A stretch of DNA of 64,000 bases from Rhizobium sp. CCGE531. Lineage in GTDB: Bacteria; Pseudomonadota; Alphaproteobacteria; Rhizobiales; Rhizobiaceae. Position 1 is the first letter of the stretch; each line of letters opens with the position of its first letter. The stretch lies in NCBI RefSeq assembly GCF_003627795.1, contig NZ_CP032685.1:62001-126000 (forward strand), written 5' to 3'. Shown piece after piece: positions 8,582-17,911 of the stretch. The notes under the pieces are model-generated. The model ran no database searches. It was not told the DNA's origin and was given only the letters and a program-made list of their open reading frames with translations. The position numbers and the translations under genes are program-made.

Positions 8582-9358
8582 TCATTCGCGATCGTCGAAA
8601 TCGCGCCCCTTGCGCATGAGATAAATATCCATGATCCATCCATGCTTGGCGCGGGCCTCGGCTCGCGTTGCAAGAATGCGCTCCGAAACGTCCGCCAGCC
8701 TCCCGGCGATGGTGATCTCGTCCTTCGTGCCGAGATAGGCTCCCCAGTAAATATAGGCATCGAGATCGTCGATCTTGCTGAAGGCCTGCTCGCCGTCGAG
8801 CATGACCACGGCCGTTTCGGCAATGCCCGGGAAGCTCTCTGCCAGCCGCCGGCCGGTGGTGATCTGCACCGGCTTGCCGACGAGATTGAGGGGGATGCGA
8901 TGGCTTGCCGTCAGCGCCTGGATGCTGGTGATGCCGGGAATAATGCTGTAGTCGAGGGCGAGATTGCCGCGAGCAACGACCCGCTCGAGAATGCGCAAGG
9001 TGCTGTCGTAGAGGCCGGGGTCGCCCCAGACGAGGAAGGCAGCACTTTGGCTTTCCGTCAGGTGCTCCAGAAACAGCCGTTCATAAGTGGCTGAAATCGC
9101 CTCATGCCACTCGTCGACGCCCTGCACGTAGCTGCGCTCCGCCGTCTGGCGTGAGGGCACTTCATAGTCGACGAAGCGCGTGGCTGGATTGGTGACATAG
9201 CGCTGGCAGATCTCCCGCCTGATGTCGGCAAGCTCGCTCTTGGCCGCCCCCTTGCTGGGAATGAGGATGACATCGGCTGCGTTCAGCGCATTGATCGCCT
9301 GCACGGTCAGATGTTCAGGATTTCCCGTGCCGATCCCGACGATGTGAATATGCCGCAT
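8582..9358 (-). CDS. cobF: Precorrin-6A synthase (deacetylating), C1-methyltransferase
   Basis: The 258-residue protein starts with HIHIVGIGTGNPEHLTVQA, a tetrapyrrole methylase SAM loop, and includes FLVWGDPGLYDSTLRIL and IPGITSIQALTASHRIPLN. CobF methylates C1 of precorrin-5 with loss of the acetyl group, a step specific to the aerobic pathway. It is the first gene of the minus-strand run cobF-G-H-I-J. The open frame extends 25 codons upstream into a RIME-like repeat (9380-9478), which is not part of the protein; the ATG at 9358 begins the conserved region. No cobalamin riboswitch signature was seen upstream. Confidence 0.93.
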   Translation of the reverse strand: MRHIHIVGIGTGNPEHLTVQAINALNAADVILIPSKGAAKSELADIRREICQRYVTNPATRFVDYEVPSRQTAERSYVQGVDEWHEAISATYERLFLEHLTESQSAAFLVWGDPGLYDSTLRILERVVARGNLALDYSIIPGITSIQALTASHRIPLNLVGKPVQITTGRRLAESFPGIAETAVVMLDGEQAFSKIDDLDAYIYWGAYLGTKDEITIAGRLADVSERILATRAEARAKHGWIMDIYLMRKGRDFDDRE

Positions 9359-9379
9359 ATGCTTGCCCTCGCTCTTGGT

Positions 9380-9478
9380 GCAATTCCAGGAAAAGTGCTG
9401 AGCGGTTTTCCGTCCGGAATTGCAAGGAAACAAAGAGATAGAGCGGCTCAGAGATTCCTTGAAAGGCTGAGCCGCTCT
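9380..9478. repeat. RIME-like 99-bp repeat, copy 1
   Basis: This element has two imperfect palindromes. The first (9380-9423) runs from GCAATTCC to GGAATTGC, and the second (9440-9478) from AGAGCGGCTCA to TGAGCCGCTCT. Two further copies of exactly the same length occur at 41593-41691 (inverted) and 54604-54702. The length of about 100 bp and the two-palindrome layout match Rhizobium intergenic mosaic elements. Here it lies between the divergent 5' end of cobF and the 3' end of an AraC-type gene. Confidence 0.8.
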
Positions 9479-9521
9479 GGCGCTGTTTGCCGGAAGCGCC
9501 CGATCATTTCAAGGGGAAGCT

Positions 9522-10358
9522 TCAAGCCGATTGCCGCTCGAGGGTCCAGCGATTGGCCATATAGCTGCGCGGAGAGGTGCCGAGCATGCGCCGAAACATG
9601 GTGGTAAACGCCGCCACGCTCTCATAGCCCGCTTCGAGCGCGACATTGGTGACGGGCTGGCCTTCGGCAAGCTGGGGCAGACAGGCAAAAACGCTCGCCT
9701 GCTGGCGCCAGGTCGTGAAGCTGATGCCGGTTTCCTTACGGAACTGCCGTGTGAACGTCCGGCGGCTCACCGAAAGCTTTTCGGCCCATTCGTCCAGTCT
9801 GGCGTTGGGCGACGGGTTGGCGAGATAGTCGCGGCAAAGCACGGTCAGCCGACGGTCGGACGGGAAGGGGAGGCCGAGCGGACGTTCCGGCAGCGTCGCG
9901 ATCTCCTCGACGAGCAGAGACAGAACCAGCTTGGCCTTTCGATGACCGATGGGCGCTTCCCGCAGCCGAACGGCTTCCAACAGCAGGCTGCGGGCGAGAT
10001 CCGTGACTTCGACGACACGCGGGGCTTCGTCCTTCGGCGGCTGGCCGCGCGGCGTCACGTAGACGGATTTCATGCTGACATCGCTCAGGATCTCGATCGA
10101 ATGCTCGAGCCCGACGGGGATGAAAAGAGCATGACCGGGCGGCACCATCCAGCGGCCGCGCGCCGTCATGATCAGGGCGACGCCGGCGAAGATGCAAAGC
10201 AATTGCGTGCGGCGATGATGATGCCAGGGAACGGTATAGCCCTGCGGCGGCTCGGCACTATGGACAAGCACGTCCGCGGGCGACTGCTCCATCCAGCGCA
10301 CGTTCTGCACATGGTCGTTGTCGAGGGTTGCCAGCAGCTGTTTCGATAGCTTTTCCAT
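9522..10358 (-). CDS. AraC-family transcriptional regulator with cupin sensor domain
   Basis: The 278-residue protein has an N-terminal cupin-like domain (PWHHHRRTQLLCI, then PPGHALFIPVGLEHSIE) and a C-terminal pair of helix-turn-helix motifs: LDEWAEKLSVSRRTFTRQFRKETG, then VTNVALEAGYESVAAFTTMFRRMLGTSP. This arrangement is typical of AraC regulators that control a divergent efflux gene. It is divergent from the Fsr-like transporter at 10480, with about 120 bp between the two starts. It probably controls that transporter; the inducer is unknown. Confidence 0.88.
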   Translation of the reverse strand: MEKLSKQLLATLDNDHVQNVRWMEQSPADVLVHSAEPPQGYTVPWHHHRRTQLLCIFAGVALIMTARGRWMVPPGHALFIPVGLEHSIEILSDVSMKSVYVTPRGQPPKDEAPRVVEVTDLARSLLLEAVRLREAPIGHRKAKLVLSLLVEEIATLPERPLGLPFPSDRRLTVLCRDYLANPSPNARLDEWAEKLSVSRRTFTRQFRKETGISFTTWRQQASVFACLPQLAEGQPVTNVALEAGYESVAAFTTMFRRMLGTSPRSYMANRWTLERQSA

Positions 10359-10479
10359 TTTGGCCCGATCGAGAAACTATTGGACCAAAACACGAAAGAA
10401 GGACACAGGCAAGCCGTGTTAAAGGCGGAACAGATAAGATGGTCGGCAAGGCTTGCCGGCCGAGGTAAGGATTCCTCCC

Positions 10480-11676
10480 ATGGTTGCGGCATTCTCGGGT
10501 ACGCAGGCCCGGTATGAAAAGACGACGATGTCGATCGTCATGGCGGTCAGCACCTGCCATCTTTTGAACGATACGATGCAGTCGCTTTTGACATCGCTCT
10601 ACCCGATGTTCAGAGAGAACTACGCGCTCGATTTCGTGCAGATCGGGTTGCTGACGATGATGTTCCAGATCACCGCGTCGCTGCTACAGCCGGTGGTCGG
10701 CATCGTCACCGACAAATGGCCGATGCCCTACTCGCTGCCGGTCGGCATGGTCAGCACCTTTTCGGGCCTTTTGCTGCTCGGCTATGCCGGCAGTTTCAGC
10801 GTGCTCCTGATCGCCGCAAGCCTGATCGGCTTCGGCTCGGCCGTCTTCCATCCCGAGGCATCGCGCGTTGCCCGCTTGGCTTCGGGCGGCCGTCACGGCC
10901 TGGCGCAATCGCTCTTCCAGCTTGGCGGCAATGCCGGTTCGGCAATCGGGCCGCTGATCGCTGCCTTCTTCGTCCTGCAGCACGGACAGAAGAGCGTGGC
11001 CTGGCTTTCGGTGCTGGCTGTCATCGGCTTCATCGTTCTCAGCTGGGTCGGCAACTGGTTCGTCAATCACCGTCGCCAGCAGTCGGCGCGTCCCGCGCCG
11101 AGCCGCGCCTTGCCGATCTCGCGCAACAAGGCGATGTGGGCGCTTGCCATCCTCATCCTGCTGACGGCGACGAAGAATGTCTACATGGCGAGCATTTCGA
11201 GCTATTTCACCTTCTACGTCATCGACAAGTTCCATCTCGATGTCCGCGACGCGCAGCTGATGTTGTTCCTCTTCCTCGGCTCCGTCGCCGTCGGAACGAT
11301 CATGGGCGGTCCGGTGGGCGACCGCCTGGGCGCGCGCTTCGTCATCTGGTTCTCGATCCTCGGCGTCATCCCCTTCGCGTTGCTGATGCCCTATGCGGAC
11401 CTGTTCTGGACCTGTGTCCTGACTGTGATCATCGGCCTCGTGCTGGCCTCGGCCTTCCCGGCGATCGTCGTCTTTGCGCAGGAGCTGATCCCCGGCCGCG
11501 TCGGGCTGATCGGCGGCATCTTCTTCGGTTTCGCCTTCGGCGCGGGCGGGCTTGGCGCGGCAGCGCTCGGAGATTTTGCTGACACGCACGGCATCTCTTT
11601 CGTCTACACGATCTGCTCGTATCTGCCGCTGCTCGGCCTGTTCACGATCTTCCTGCCACGCATCTCGCGGCATTGA
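10480..11676 (+). CDS. MFS efflux transporter, fosmidomycin-resistance (Fsr) type
   Basis: The 398-residue inner-membrane protein shows about 12 hydrophobic segments. Its N-terminal region (TCHLLNDTMQSLLTSLYPMF, QIGLLTMMFQITASLLQPVVG) is characteristic of the Fsr family of drug exporters. A GRHGLAQSLFQLGGNAGSAIGPL segment also matches the family. The ATG at 10480 follows an AAGGA site with 8 bases spacing; a TTG nine codons upstream is weaker. The gene is divergent from an AraC regulator, which probably controls it. The substrate cannot be assigned beyond a likely toxic compound. Confidence 0.85.
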   Translation: MVAAFSGTQARYEKTTMSIVMAVSTCHLLNDTMQSLLTSLYPMFRENYALDFVQIGLLTMMFQITASLLQPVVGIVTDKWPMPYSLPVGMVSTFSGLLLLGYAGSFSVLLIAASLIGFGSAVFHPEASRVARLASGGRHGLAQSLFQLGGNAGSAIGPLIAAFFVLQHGQKSVAWLSVLAVIGFIVLSWVGNWFVNHRRQQSARPAPSRALPISRNKAMWALAILILLTATKNVYMASISSYFTFYVIDKFHLDVRDAQLMLFLFLGSVAVGTIMGGPVGDRLGARFVIWFSILGVIPFALLMPYADLFWTCVLTVIIGLVLASAFPAIVVFAQELIPGRVGLIGGIFFGFAFGAGGLGAAALGDFADTHGISFVYTICSYLPLLGLFTIFLPRISRH

Positions 11677-11739
11677 TCGATATCGGCGGGTGACGAGCCC
11701 GCCGATCTTTTCAAGCGCTTATATGCCGAATCCTGCTGG

Positions 11740-12990
11740 TCAGGCGTAGCGGCTGATGGCGAGGTCGGTTGCGTCGATATCAGGCTTGCGGCCGCTGACG
11801 AGATCGCTGATGACGCGCGCCGAGCCGGAGCTCATGGTCCATCCAAGCGTGCCGTGGCCGGTATTGAGGTACAGACCCCTAATCTTCGTCGCCCCGATGA
11901 CCGGCGTGCCGTCCGGCGTCATCGGCCGCAGGCCGGACCAGAAGGAGGCCTTGGCGACATCGCCGCCGGGGAAGAGATCGGTGACGGAATGCTCGAGGGT
12001 CTGGCGCCGGGCAAGCCCGAGATCGTTGGTATAGCCGGAGATTTCAGCCATGCCGCCGACGCGGATGCGATCGCCAAGCCGGGTGATGGCGATCTTGTAG
12101 GTCTCGTCCATCACGGTCGATTCCGGGGCGCGCGATGCATCGGCGATCGGGATCGTCAGCGAGTAGCCCTTGACCGGATAAACGGAGAGGCTGATGCCGA
12201 GCGGCTTCAGCAAGAGCGGCGAATAGCTGCCAAGTGCTACGACGATCGCATCGGCGTCCACCCGTCCGCGATCCGTCATGACGCCGCGCGTCTGGCCACC
12301 CTCAACGTCCAGCCCCTTGATCGTCGTGCCGTATTGGAACTTGACGCCGAACTCGATTGCCTTTGCGGCGAGTGCATTGGTGAACTTGAAGCAGTCGCCG
12401 GTCTCGTCCTTCGGCGTCAGCAGACCGCCGACGATCTTCTCGCGAACGTGCAGCAGCGCCGGTTCGACGCGGACGCAGCCGTCGCGATCGAGTACCTCAT
12501 AGGGAATGCCGTCGGCCGCCAGGGCCTTGACGTCCTTGGCCGATGCATCGAGCTGCTGCTGCGTGCGGAAGAGCTGCAGCGTGCCCTGCATGCGCTCGTC
12601 ATAGGCGATGCCGGTCTCCTGGCGAAGCTGGGCGAGCGAGATGCGGCTGTAATCGGCAAGACGCAGCATCCGGCTCTTATTGATCGCGTAGCGTTCCGAG
12701 GTGCAGTTGGACAGCATCCTCACCATCCACGAGAGCATCGCGCCATCCACTTTCGGGCGCAGGATGAGCGGAGCATGTTTCATGAACAGCCATTTCAGCG
12801 CCTTTGCGGGAATGCCGGGTGCGGCCCAGGGCGAGCAATAGCCGAAGGAGACTTCGCCGGCATTGGCAAAGCTCGTTTCCAGCGCCGGCCCCTGCTGCCG
12901 GTCGATGACCGTGACCTCGTGGCCTGCCTTGGCAAGCTGATAGGCGGATGTGACGCCGACGATGCCGGCACCCAGAACGACGACTTTCAT
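11740..12990 (-). CDS. dadA: D-amino acid dehydrogenase, small subunit
   Basis: The 416-residue flavoprotein begins with the FAD-binding [31 protein letters not shown] and has the C-terminal [20 protein letters not shown] segment of DadA. It oxidises D-amino acids, mainly D-alanine, to 2-oxo acids, passing electrons to the respiratory chain at the inner membrane. It lies 33 bp downstream of an alanine racemase gene on the same strand, the classic L-alanine catabolic pair. A divergent Lrp-type gene just beyond the racemase is the likely regulator. Confidence 0.95.
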   Translation of the reverse strand: MKVVVLGAGIVGVTSAYQLAKAGHEVTVIDRQQGPALETSFANAGEVSFGYCSPWAAPGIPAKALKWLFMKHAPLILRPKVDGAMLSWMVRMLSNCTSERYAINKSRMLRLADYSRISLAQLRQETGIAYDERMQGTLQLFRTQQQLDASAKDVKALAADGIPYEVLDRDGCVRVEPALLHVREKIVGGLLTPKDETGDCFKFTNALAAKAIEFGVKFQYGTTIKGLDVEGGQTRGVMTDRGRVDADAIVVALGSYSPLLLKPLGISLSVYPVKGYSLTIPIADASRAPESTVMDETYKIAITRLGDRIRVGGMAEISGYTNDLGLARRQTLEHSVTDLFPGGDVAKASFWSGLRPMTPDGTPVIGATKIRGLYLNTGHGTLGWTMSSGSARVISDLVSGRKPDIDATDLAISRYA

Positions 12991-13023
12991 GATGTCCTCA
13001 GAGAGAAATGAGCGATGGGAAGG

Positions 13024-14157
13024 TCAGCGGTATTGACGGTGGAAGCGGTGGCCGAGACTGGTCAGGATCTCATAGGAAATCAAGCCGGCATCCCGCGCAA
13101 GGTCCTCCAAGGTCTGGTGATCTCCGAGAACCTCCACCATGCTTCCGAAAGAGAGCGCGTCTTCGGGCAGAGCGCTGATATCGATTGTCGCGCTGTCCAT
13201 CGACACGCGGCCGACGATCGGCAGACGCGCGCCGTTATAATAAACCGCGCCACGGTCGCTGAGGCTGCGCGGCAGCCCATCGGCATAGCCGGCGGCAATC
13301 GTCGCAAGCCGGGTTTGGGTCTTCGTCACGTACACGCCGCCATAGCCGACGCGCGCGCCTTCCGGAACGGTTCGGGTCTGCACCACGGCGACATCGAGCC
13401 GGACGACGGCTTCCATAGGGTTGGCGACACCGCTCGTCGGCGCGCCGCCGTAAAGGGCGATGCCCGGCCGCGCCAGAACACCGTGAAAATTGCCGCCGAG
13501 GAAGATGCCGCCGGAATTCGCGAAAGAGATATCGTAGCTCGGGAATTCGGCTGCGACGCGGCGCATTTCGGCGAGTTGGTCGGTATTTTGCCGGTTGTCG
13601 GCTTCGTCGGCGGAGGCGAGATGGCTCATGACGAACAGGATGTCGAGATCATCAGATGTCTGCAGGTGGGCCGCGACGGCGGCTCTGTCTTCCGGCGGTA
13701 TGCCAAGCCGCGACATGCCGGTATCGAATTGCAGAACCGCCGGCAGCCTCCGCTGGAGGGTACGCGCGATCTCAGCCCATTGCCGCAGCTGATCGAGCGA
13801 ATTGATCAGGGGCACGATGCCGCCATCGGCACAAGGCGCCTCGTTGCCCGGCAACAGGCCATTCAGCACGAAGATTCTGGCATCGCCGGGCAACTGCGGA
13901 CGCAGCCGCAGCGCTTCGATGAAGTGGGCGACGAAAAAATGCCGGCAGCCACGCCCATAAAGCGCCTTGGAGACCTGGCTTGCGCCGAGCCCATAGGAAT
14001 CGGCCTTCACGACAGCGGCTGAGCGCGCCGGGGCAACGATCGCGGATAGCTTGTCGTAGTTCCGGCATAGCGCCGCCAGATCGATCGTCAGATAACCACA
14101 AGCCGCGTTGTCGATCGCCAATTTTGGCGCCCGGGAATCCACTATGCCGCCGTCCAT
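13024..14157 (-). CDS. Alanine racemase, catabolic
   Basis: The 377-residue protein has the PLP-binding lysine in AAVVKADSYGLGA (Lys51) and the catalytic-tyrosine region VGYGGVYVTKT followed by IAAGYADGLPR. It interconverts L- and D-alanine. Its position directly upstream of dadA in one transcript indicates the catabolic role (DadX/DadB type) rather than cell-wall supply. The gene starts 124 bp from the divergent Lrp-type regulator. Confidence 0.93.
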   Translation of the reverse strand: MDGGIVDSRAPKLAIDNAACGYLTIDLAALCRNYDKLSAIVAPARSAAVVKADSYGLGASQVSKALYGRGCRHFFVAHFIEALRLRPQLPGDARIFVLNGLLPGNEAPCADGGIVPLINSLDQLRQWAEIARTLQRRLPAVLQFDTGMSRLGIPPEDRAAVAAHLQTSDDLDILFVMSHLASADEADNRQNTDQLAEMRRVAAEFPSYDISFANSGGIFLGGNFHGVLARPGIALYGGAPTSGVANPMEAVVRLDVAVVQTRTVPEGARVGYGGVYVTKTQTRLATIAAGYADGLPRSLSDRGAVYYNGARLPIVGRVSMDSATIDISALPEDALSFGSMVEVLGDHQTLEDLARDAGLISYEILTSLGHRFHRQYR

Positions 14158-14281
14158 GTCCGCCCTCGTTCTTCAAGTGCAGATTATTGAAATAATCGTG
14201 AAATTGCCTATCAAACAGCGATTGATTATTGTGTAATTGCATTGATATTGAAATGAACTGCAAATTTTTGAAAGAATTCAC
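14158..14281. promoter_or_regulatory. AT-rich divergent promoter region between alanine racemase and Lrp genes
   Basis: This 124-bp gap is much more AT-rich than its surroundings. It contains several partly symmetric TTGA/ATTG/AATAAT tracts, for example TTGAAATAATCGTGAAATT and GATTGATTATTG. Lrp-type proteins bind AT-rich degenerate sites, so this is the likely operator and bidirectional promoter for dadXA and the regulator. Confidence 0.5.
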
Positions 14282-14746
14282 ATGCCCGCCCTCGATGCCA
14301 TCGATCGCAATATTCTTCGCCTGCTTCGGCTCAATGCCCGCGTCAGTAATGCGTGGCTGGCGGGAGAGGTGGGATTGTCGCCGTCGGCCTGCCTGCGGCG
14401 TATCAAATTGATGGAGCAGGCCGGCGTCATCAGGGGCTATACGGCGCTGGTGGATACTTCCCAGGCGGAAGCGACGATCGCCGTCATCATCAATATTACG
14501 CTCGAGCGGCAGACGGAGGATCATCTCGATCGTTTCGAAGCCGCGGTGCGCAAGCATCCTGAAATCAAGGAGTGCTTCCTGATGACGGGCGGGTCCGATT
14601 ATCTCCTGCGCGTCGAGGTCGCCAATCCCGGCGATTTCGAGCGCATCCACAAGGATATTCTTTCGACCATGCCGGGGGTGCTGCGGATCCATTCGAGCTT
14701 CTCGATCCGCAACGTGCTTGCGACGCGGCCGAAAAATCCGCGCTGA
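14282..14746 (+). CDS. Lrp/AsnC-family regulator (probable regulator of the dad operon)
   Basis: The 154-residue protein has an N-terminal helix-turn-helix (LDAIDRNILRLLRLNARVSNAWLAGEVGLSPSACLRRIKLME) and a C-terminal RAM/ACT effector domain with the ECFLMTGGSDYLLRVEV segment. It is divergent from the alanine racemase-dadA pair, as dadR/lrp genes are in other proteobacteria, where alanine is the effector. That link is an inference from position. Confidence 0.88.
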   Translation: MPALDAIDRNILRLLRLNARVSNAWLAGEVGLSPSACLRRIKLMEQAGVIRGYTALVDTSQAEATIAVIINITLERQTEDHLDRFEAAVRKHPEIKECFLMTGGSDYLLRVEVANPGDFERIHKDILSTMPGVLRIHSSFSIRNVLATRPKNPR

Positions 14747-14791
14747 ACAAGCTGCCTGCTCGGCGCATACGTTGTTTCAGGCAGTTCTCTC

Positions 14792-16675
14792 TCAGGCCTG
14801 ATCCCAGCCGATGCCTGTCGCGGCATGTACCTCGCAGACCACGCCGCTTGGCTCGTAGCTGATATTGACCTGGCCGTTCAGTTCGGCCGCCAACAGGCTT
14901 TCGATCAACCTGGAGCCAAACCCCTTGCGTGTGGGCGGTTTGACGGTCGGTCCTCCCGCTTCTTGCCAGCGCAGGCTCAGCCGATCGGTCTTGTCGGGTT
15001 CCAGAGACCAGCGGATGGCTATACGGCCATCAGGCACCGACAGCGCGCCGTATTTGGCGGCATTCGTTGCAAGCTCGTGCATCGCAAGCGATATGGAGAC
15101 AATGGTTCGCGGCGCCAGTTTGATCGCCGGACCGGAAATTTCGAACTTCTCCTTAGGGTAGAGCGACAGCGCCTGGCCTATGACGGCCAATAGGTCCGCT
15201 TCCTCCCATTTGCCGTGGATCAGTAGGTCATGCGCGCGCGCCATCGAAGCCAGCCGCGCCTCGAATGTCTCGACGGCCGCCTTGTCGACCTCGTCGCGCC
15301 CCAATGTCTGGCGTGATATGGCCATGACAGTTGCAAGAACGTTCTTGACGCGATGATTGAGTTCGCCGACTAGCACTGTCTGCAGGCGTTCGGCTTCCTT
15401 CTTCGCACTGATGTCGTGAGCGGTCTTCGAGGCCCCTACGATCCGGCCGTAGGCGTCATAGATCGGGGAGACACTGAGCAGGACGTCGACAAGTTCGCCG
15501 TTCTTGCGGCGCCGCTTGGTCTCGTAGGGCTCGACCTTCTGACCCGCGTGGATCTGGGCGAGGATGGTCGGTTCCTCTTCGCTTCGGTCGTCCGGGAGGA
15601 GCATCGTGACCGACCTGCCGATAGCTTCTTCGGCGGAGTGGCCGTAAAGCCTTTCCGCACCCGTATTCCAGCTTGTGATCACCGTGTTGAGATCGATGCT
15701 GAGGATCGCGTCGTCCGACGAGGCGATGATGGCCGCCAGACGCCGCTCCACCTGCTGTACCCGTTTGCGTTCGGTGATATCGGTGACGACGCCGGCGACC
15801 CGCTGGATGCGTCCCGAACTGTCCCGCAGACCGGAAACTGAGTTTACGACCCATACGAGGCCGCCGTCCTTGCGGACATAGCGCTTTTCGATCTCGAAGC
15901 TTTCGCCGGTCGCAATCATCGTCTCGAACAGGCGCATATTTTCGCGCAGATCGTCCGGATAGGTGATGTCGTCCATCAGCATGCCGAGAAGCTCGCTCTC
16001 GGAGTAGCCGACGATCTCGCAGAAGCGCCCATTCACGTGAACGAAGCGGCCGTCGAGCTCGCATTGGGCCATTCCCGTCGCGGATTGAGAAATGACCGCG
16101 CGGATTCGCTCCTCGCTTTCCCGCAATATCTGTTCGGAGCGAACGCGCTCCGTCGTCTCATTGACGATGCAGAAGACACCCAGCACCTCGCCATTCGTAT
16201 CGCGAACGGGCGAATAGGAAATGTCGAAATAGACCGTTTCGGGATAGCCGTGGCGCTCTATGTAGAACGGCCGATCCTTGGCGACGACCGTATTGCCATC
16301 CTGCAGAACGGAGCGCAGAAGCGGCTCCAGATCGTTCCAAAGTTCTGCCCAGTTTTCCCGCGCCGGACGCCCCAGGGCTCGTGGATGCTTGTCGCCTATC
16401 GTGGCGGCATAGGCGTCGTTGTAAAGGGCGACGAAGTCCTCACCCCAGAACATGACGATCTGCGCCTGCGCCGACAGCATGATGTCGACCGCGACCGTGA
16501 GGCAGGAGGGCCATGCCGATCGAGGGCCGAGATTGGTCGCTGCCCAATCGAGGCCGGAGATGCGCGCTGCCATTTCGCCGGATTGACTTGCCACGATGTT
16601 CAGCATGGATACTCTCTCGAACGACATCTGAGCCTGCAAGGGTTGACCGGTTTGCTCATGTTCGCAAGGATTCAT
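14792..16675 (-). CDS. PAS-domain sensor histidine kinase, HWE family
   Basis: The 627-residue protein has three or four PAS/PAC units: about residues 60-175, 185-305 and 310-430, the later two ending in VVTDITERK and TAHDISAKKEAE. A C-terminal HWE-type kinase domain follows. The phosphoacceptor is in LVGELNHRVKNVLATV and the ATP-binding N box in MHELATNAAKYGALS, with a GFGSRLIES G box. It has no clear membrane segment, so it is probably cytosolic and senses light, redox or a ligand through PAS. No response regulator is adjacent. The ATG at 16675 has a GAGGAA site 8 bases upstream; later ATGs at 16627 and 16606 are possible. Confidence 0.88.
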   Translation of the reverse strand: MNPCEHEQTGQPLQAQMSFERVSMLNIVASQSGEMAARISGLDWAATNLGPRSAWPSCLTVAVDIMLSAQAQIVMFWGEDFVALYNDAYAATIGDKHPRALGRPARENWAELWNDLEPLLRSVLQDGNTVVAKDRPFYIERHGYPETVYFDISYSPVRDTNGEVLGVFCIVNETTERVRSEQILRESEERIRAVISQSATGMAQCELDGRFVHVNGRFCEIVGYSESELLGMLMDDITYPDDLRENMRLFETMIATGESFEIEKRYVRKDGGLVWVVNSVSGLRDSSGRIQRVAGVVTDITERKRVQQVERRLAAIIASSDDAILSIDLNTVITSWNTGAERLYGHSAEEAIGRSVTMLLPDDRSEEEPTILAQIHAGQKVEPYETKRRRKNGELVDVLLSVSPIYDAYGRIVGASKTAHDISAKKEAERLQTVLVGELNHRVKNVLATVMAISRQTLGRDEVDKAAVETFEARLASMARAHDLLIHGKWEEADLLAVIGQALSLYPKEKFEISGPAIKLAPRTIVSISLAMHELATNAAKYGALSVPDGRIAIRWSLEPDKTDRLSLRWQEAGGPTVKPPTRKGFGSRLIESLLAAELNGQVNISYEPSGVVCEVHAATGIGWDQA

Positions 16676-16810
16676 AGCATATTCCTCGTTGCGGGGTGCA
16701 TGGAGAAAATTCGGCGATTTCTGTGTATTTTAAGTAACATAAGTCAATTCCGCCATGAATATTTCGCGGCGATATGAAGCGCCGCAAATTGCCGGTCCCG
16801 ATCGCGGCGG

Positions 16811-17695
16811 TCAGGTGTCCGGCCTTGCATGCATTTCCGCCGTCAGCCATCGCTCGAGCGCCAATGCGTCTGGTCTGCCTGCAATATGCGGGGCGATCCA
16901 GAGCACCATGCGCCTCGGCCCGGGCAGGAAACCGAACGGTGCCACCAGCCGCCCCGAGGCGAGCTGATCGAGCACCAGCATCTGCGGGACGACCGCAATG
17001 CCGAGGCCGCAGGCGGCCGCCTGGATCAGCAGGTAGAAATGGTCGAAAGCGGACTGGGCCGCGGGCAGCAGATCCCTCTCGCCTGCGATCGCCCGCCAGT
17101 CGCTCCAGGCTTGCGGGCGCGTGCGTGTGGAGAGGAGTGCGGCATTCTCCATGTCGCTTGGAAAAAGAATGCCGGAGCGGCTCAGATATTCCGGCGAACA
17201 GACCGGGCCGATCGCTTCGCCGCCAAGCTCGCGGATGATCGCATCCTTCGGTGGTTCGATGATGCTCGAGCGGATCGCGAGGCTGATCTTGTCCCGGACG
17301 AAATCGACCTGATCGTAGTTCATGTTGAATTGCAGGGCGATGTGTGGATGGCGCTCGTGGAATTGGCCGATGCGCGGAATGATCCATCCCATCATGATGG
17401 ATGAGGAGCAGGAAAGCGTCAGCGGGCCAGGGCGAACACGCTCGACGCTCGCCTGCATCAGGCCGAAAGCGCTTGCCAGCCCCTCGGCCAGCCGCAGCCC
17501 TTCTAGCGTCGGCTCGGTGGAATGCGCCCGGCGGTTGACGAGAATAACGCCCAATGTCTGCTCGAGACCGCGAATGTGCCGGCTGATCGCGCCATGCGTG
17601 ACGCAAAGCTCGTCGGCAGCCAGCGTCATCGACCTGTGCCGCGCGGTCGCTTCGAAAGCCTTCAAGGCATTCAGCGATGGAAGAGGGCCGCTCAT
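16811..17695 (-). CDS. LysR-family regulator, GcvA-like
   Basis: The 294-residue protein has the N-terminal LysR winged helix-turn-helix (LPSLNALKAFEATARHRSMTLAADELCVTHGAISRHIRGLEQTLG), close to the GcvA/AmpR subgroup, and an effector domain with LTLSCSSSIMMGWIIPRI. The ATG at 17695 is preferred over 17734 because an AGGA site lies 7 bases upstream and homology begins there. It is divergent from an MFS transporter gene beginning about 216 bp away, which it probably controls. Confidence 0.87.
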   Translation of the reverse strand: MSGPLPSLNALKAFEATARHRSMTLAADELCVTHGAISRHIRGLEQTLGVILVNRRAHSTEPTLEGLRLAEGLASAFGLMQASVERVRPGPLTLSCSSSIMMGWIIPRIGQFHERHPHIALQFNMNYDQVDFVRDKISLAIRSSIIEPPKDAIIRELGGEAIGPVCSPEYLSRSGILFPSDMENAALLSTRTRPQAWSDWRAIAGERDLLPAAQSAFDHFYLLIQAAACGLGIAVVPQMLVLDQLASGRLVAPFGFLPGPRRMVLWIAPHIAGRPDALALERWLTAEMHARPDT

Positions 17696-17911
17696 TTTCC
17701 AGTCCTGCGATAATATGATGTGATTTTTCCTCACATGACAGGGAGATTAAATCGTTTGCTTGCAGCTTGTCCATACCATTAGAGATCAAGGTCATTCGAG
17801 GGCGCATGCGGCCGTAGGCAGGGATTGGAAGGGAAGTCGGAGTTTCCGTTCGGTCAGCGACGCAAGCGGAGCGCTGCGTCGCTGGGTTTCAGGACTGGGG
17901 GAGGATTTCTA

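Noticed and set aside
8524..9521. Cobalamin riboswitch upstream of the cob genes
   Set aside because: No B12-box-like conserved core (GCCACTG context) was found before cobG or cobF.
10684..11673. 329-residue minus-strand frame over the Fsr-like transporter
   Set aside because: The composition (runs of Asp, Arg, Glu, Gln) is typical of the antisense of a membrane protein, and the plus strand has clear membrane helices.
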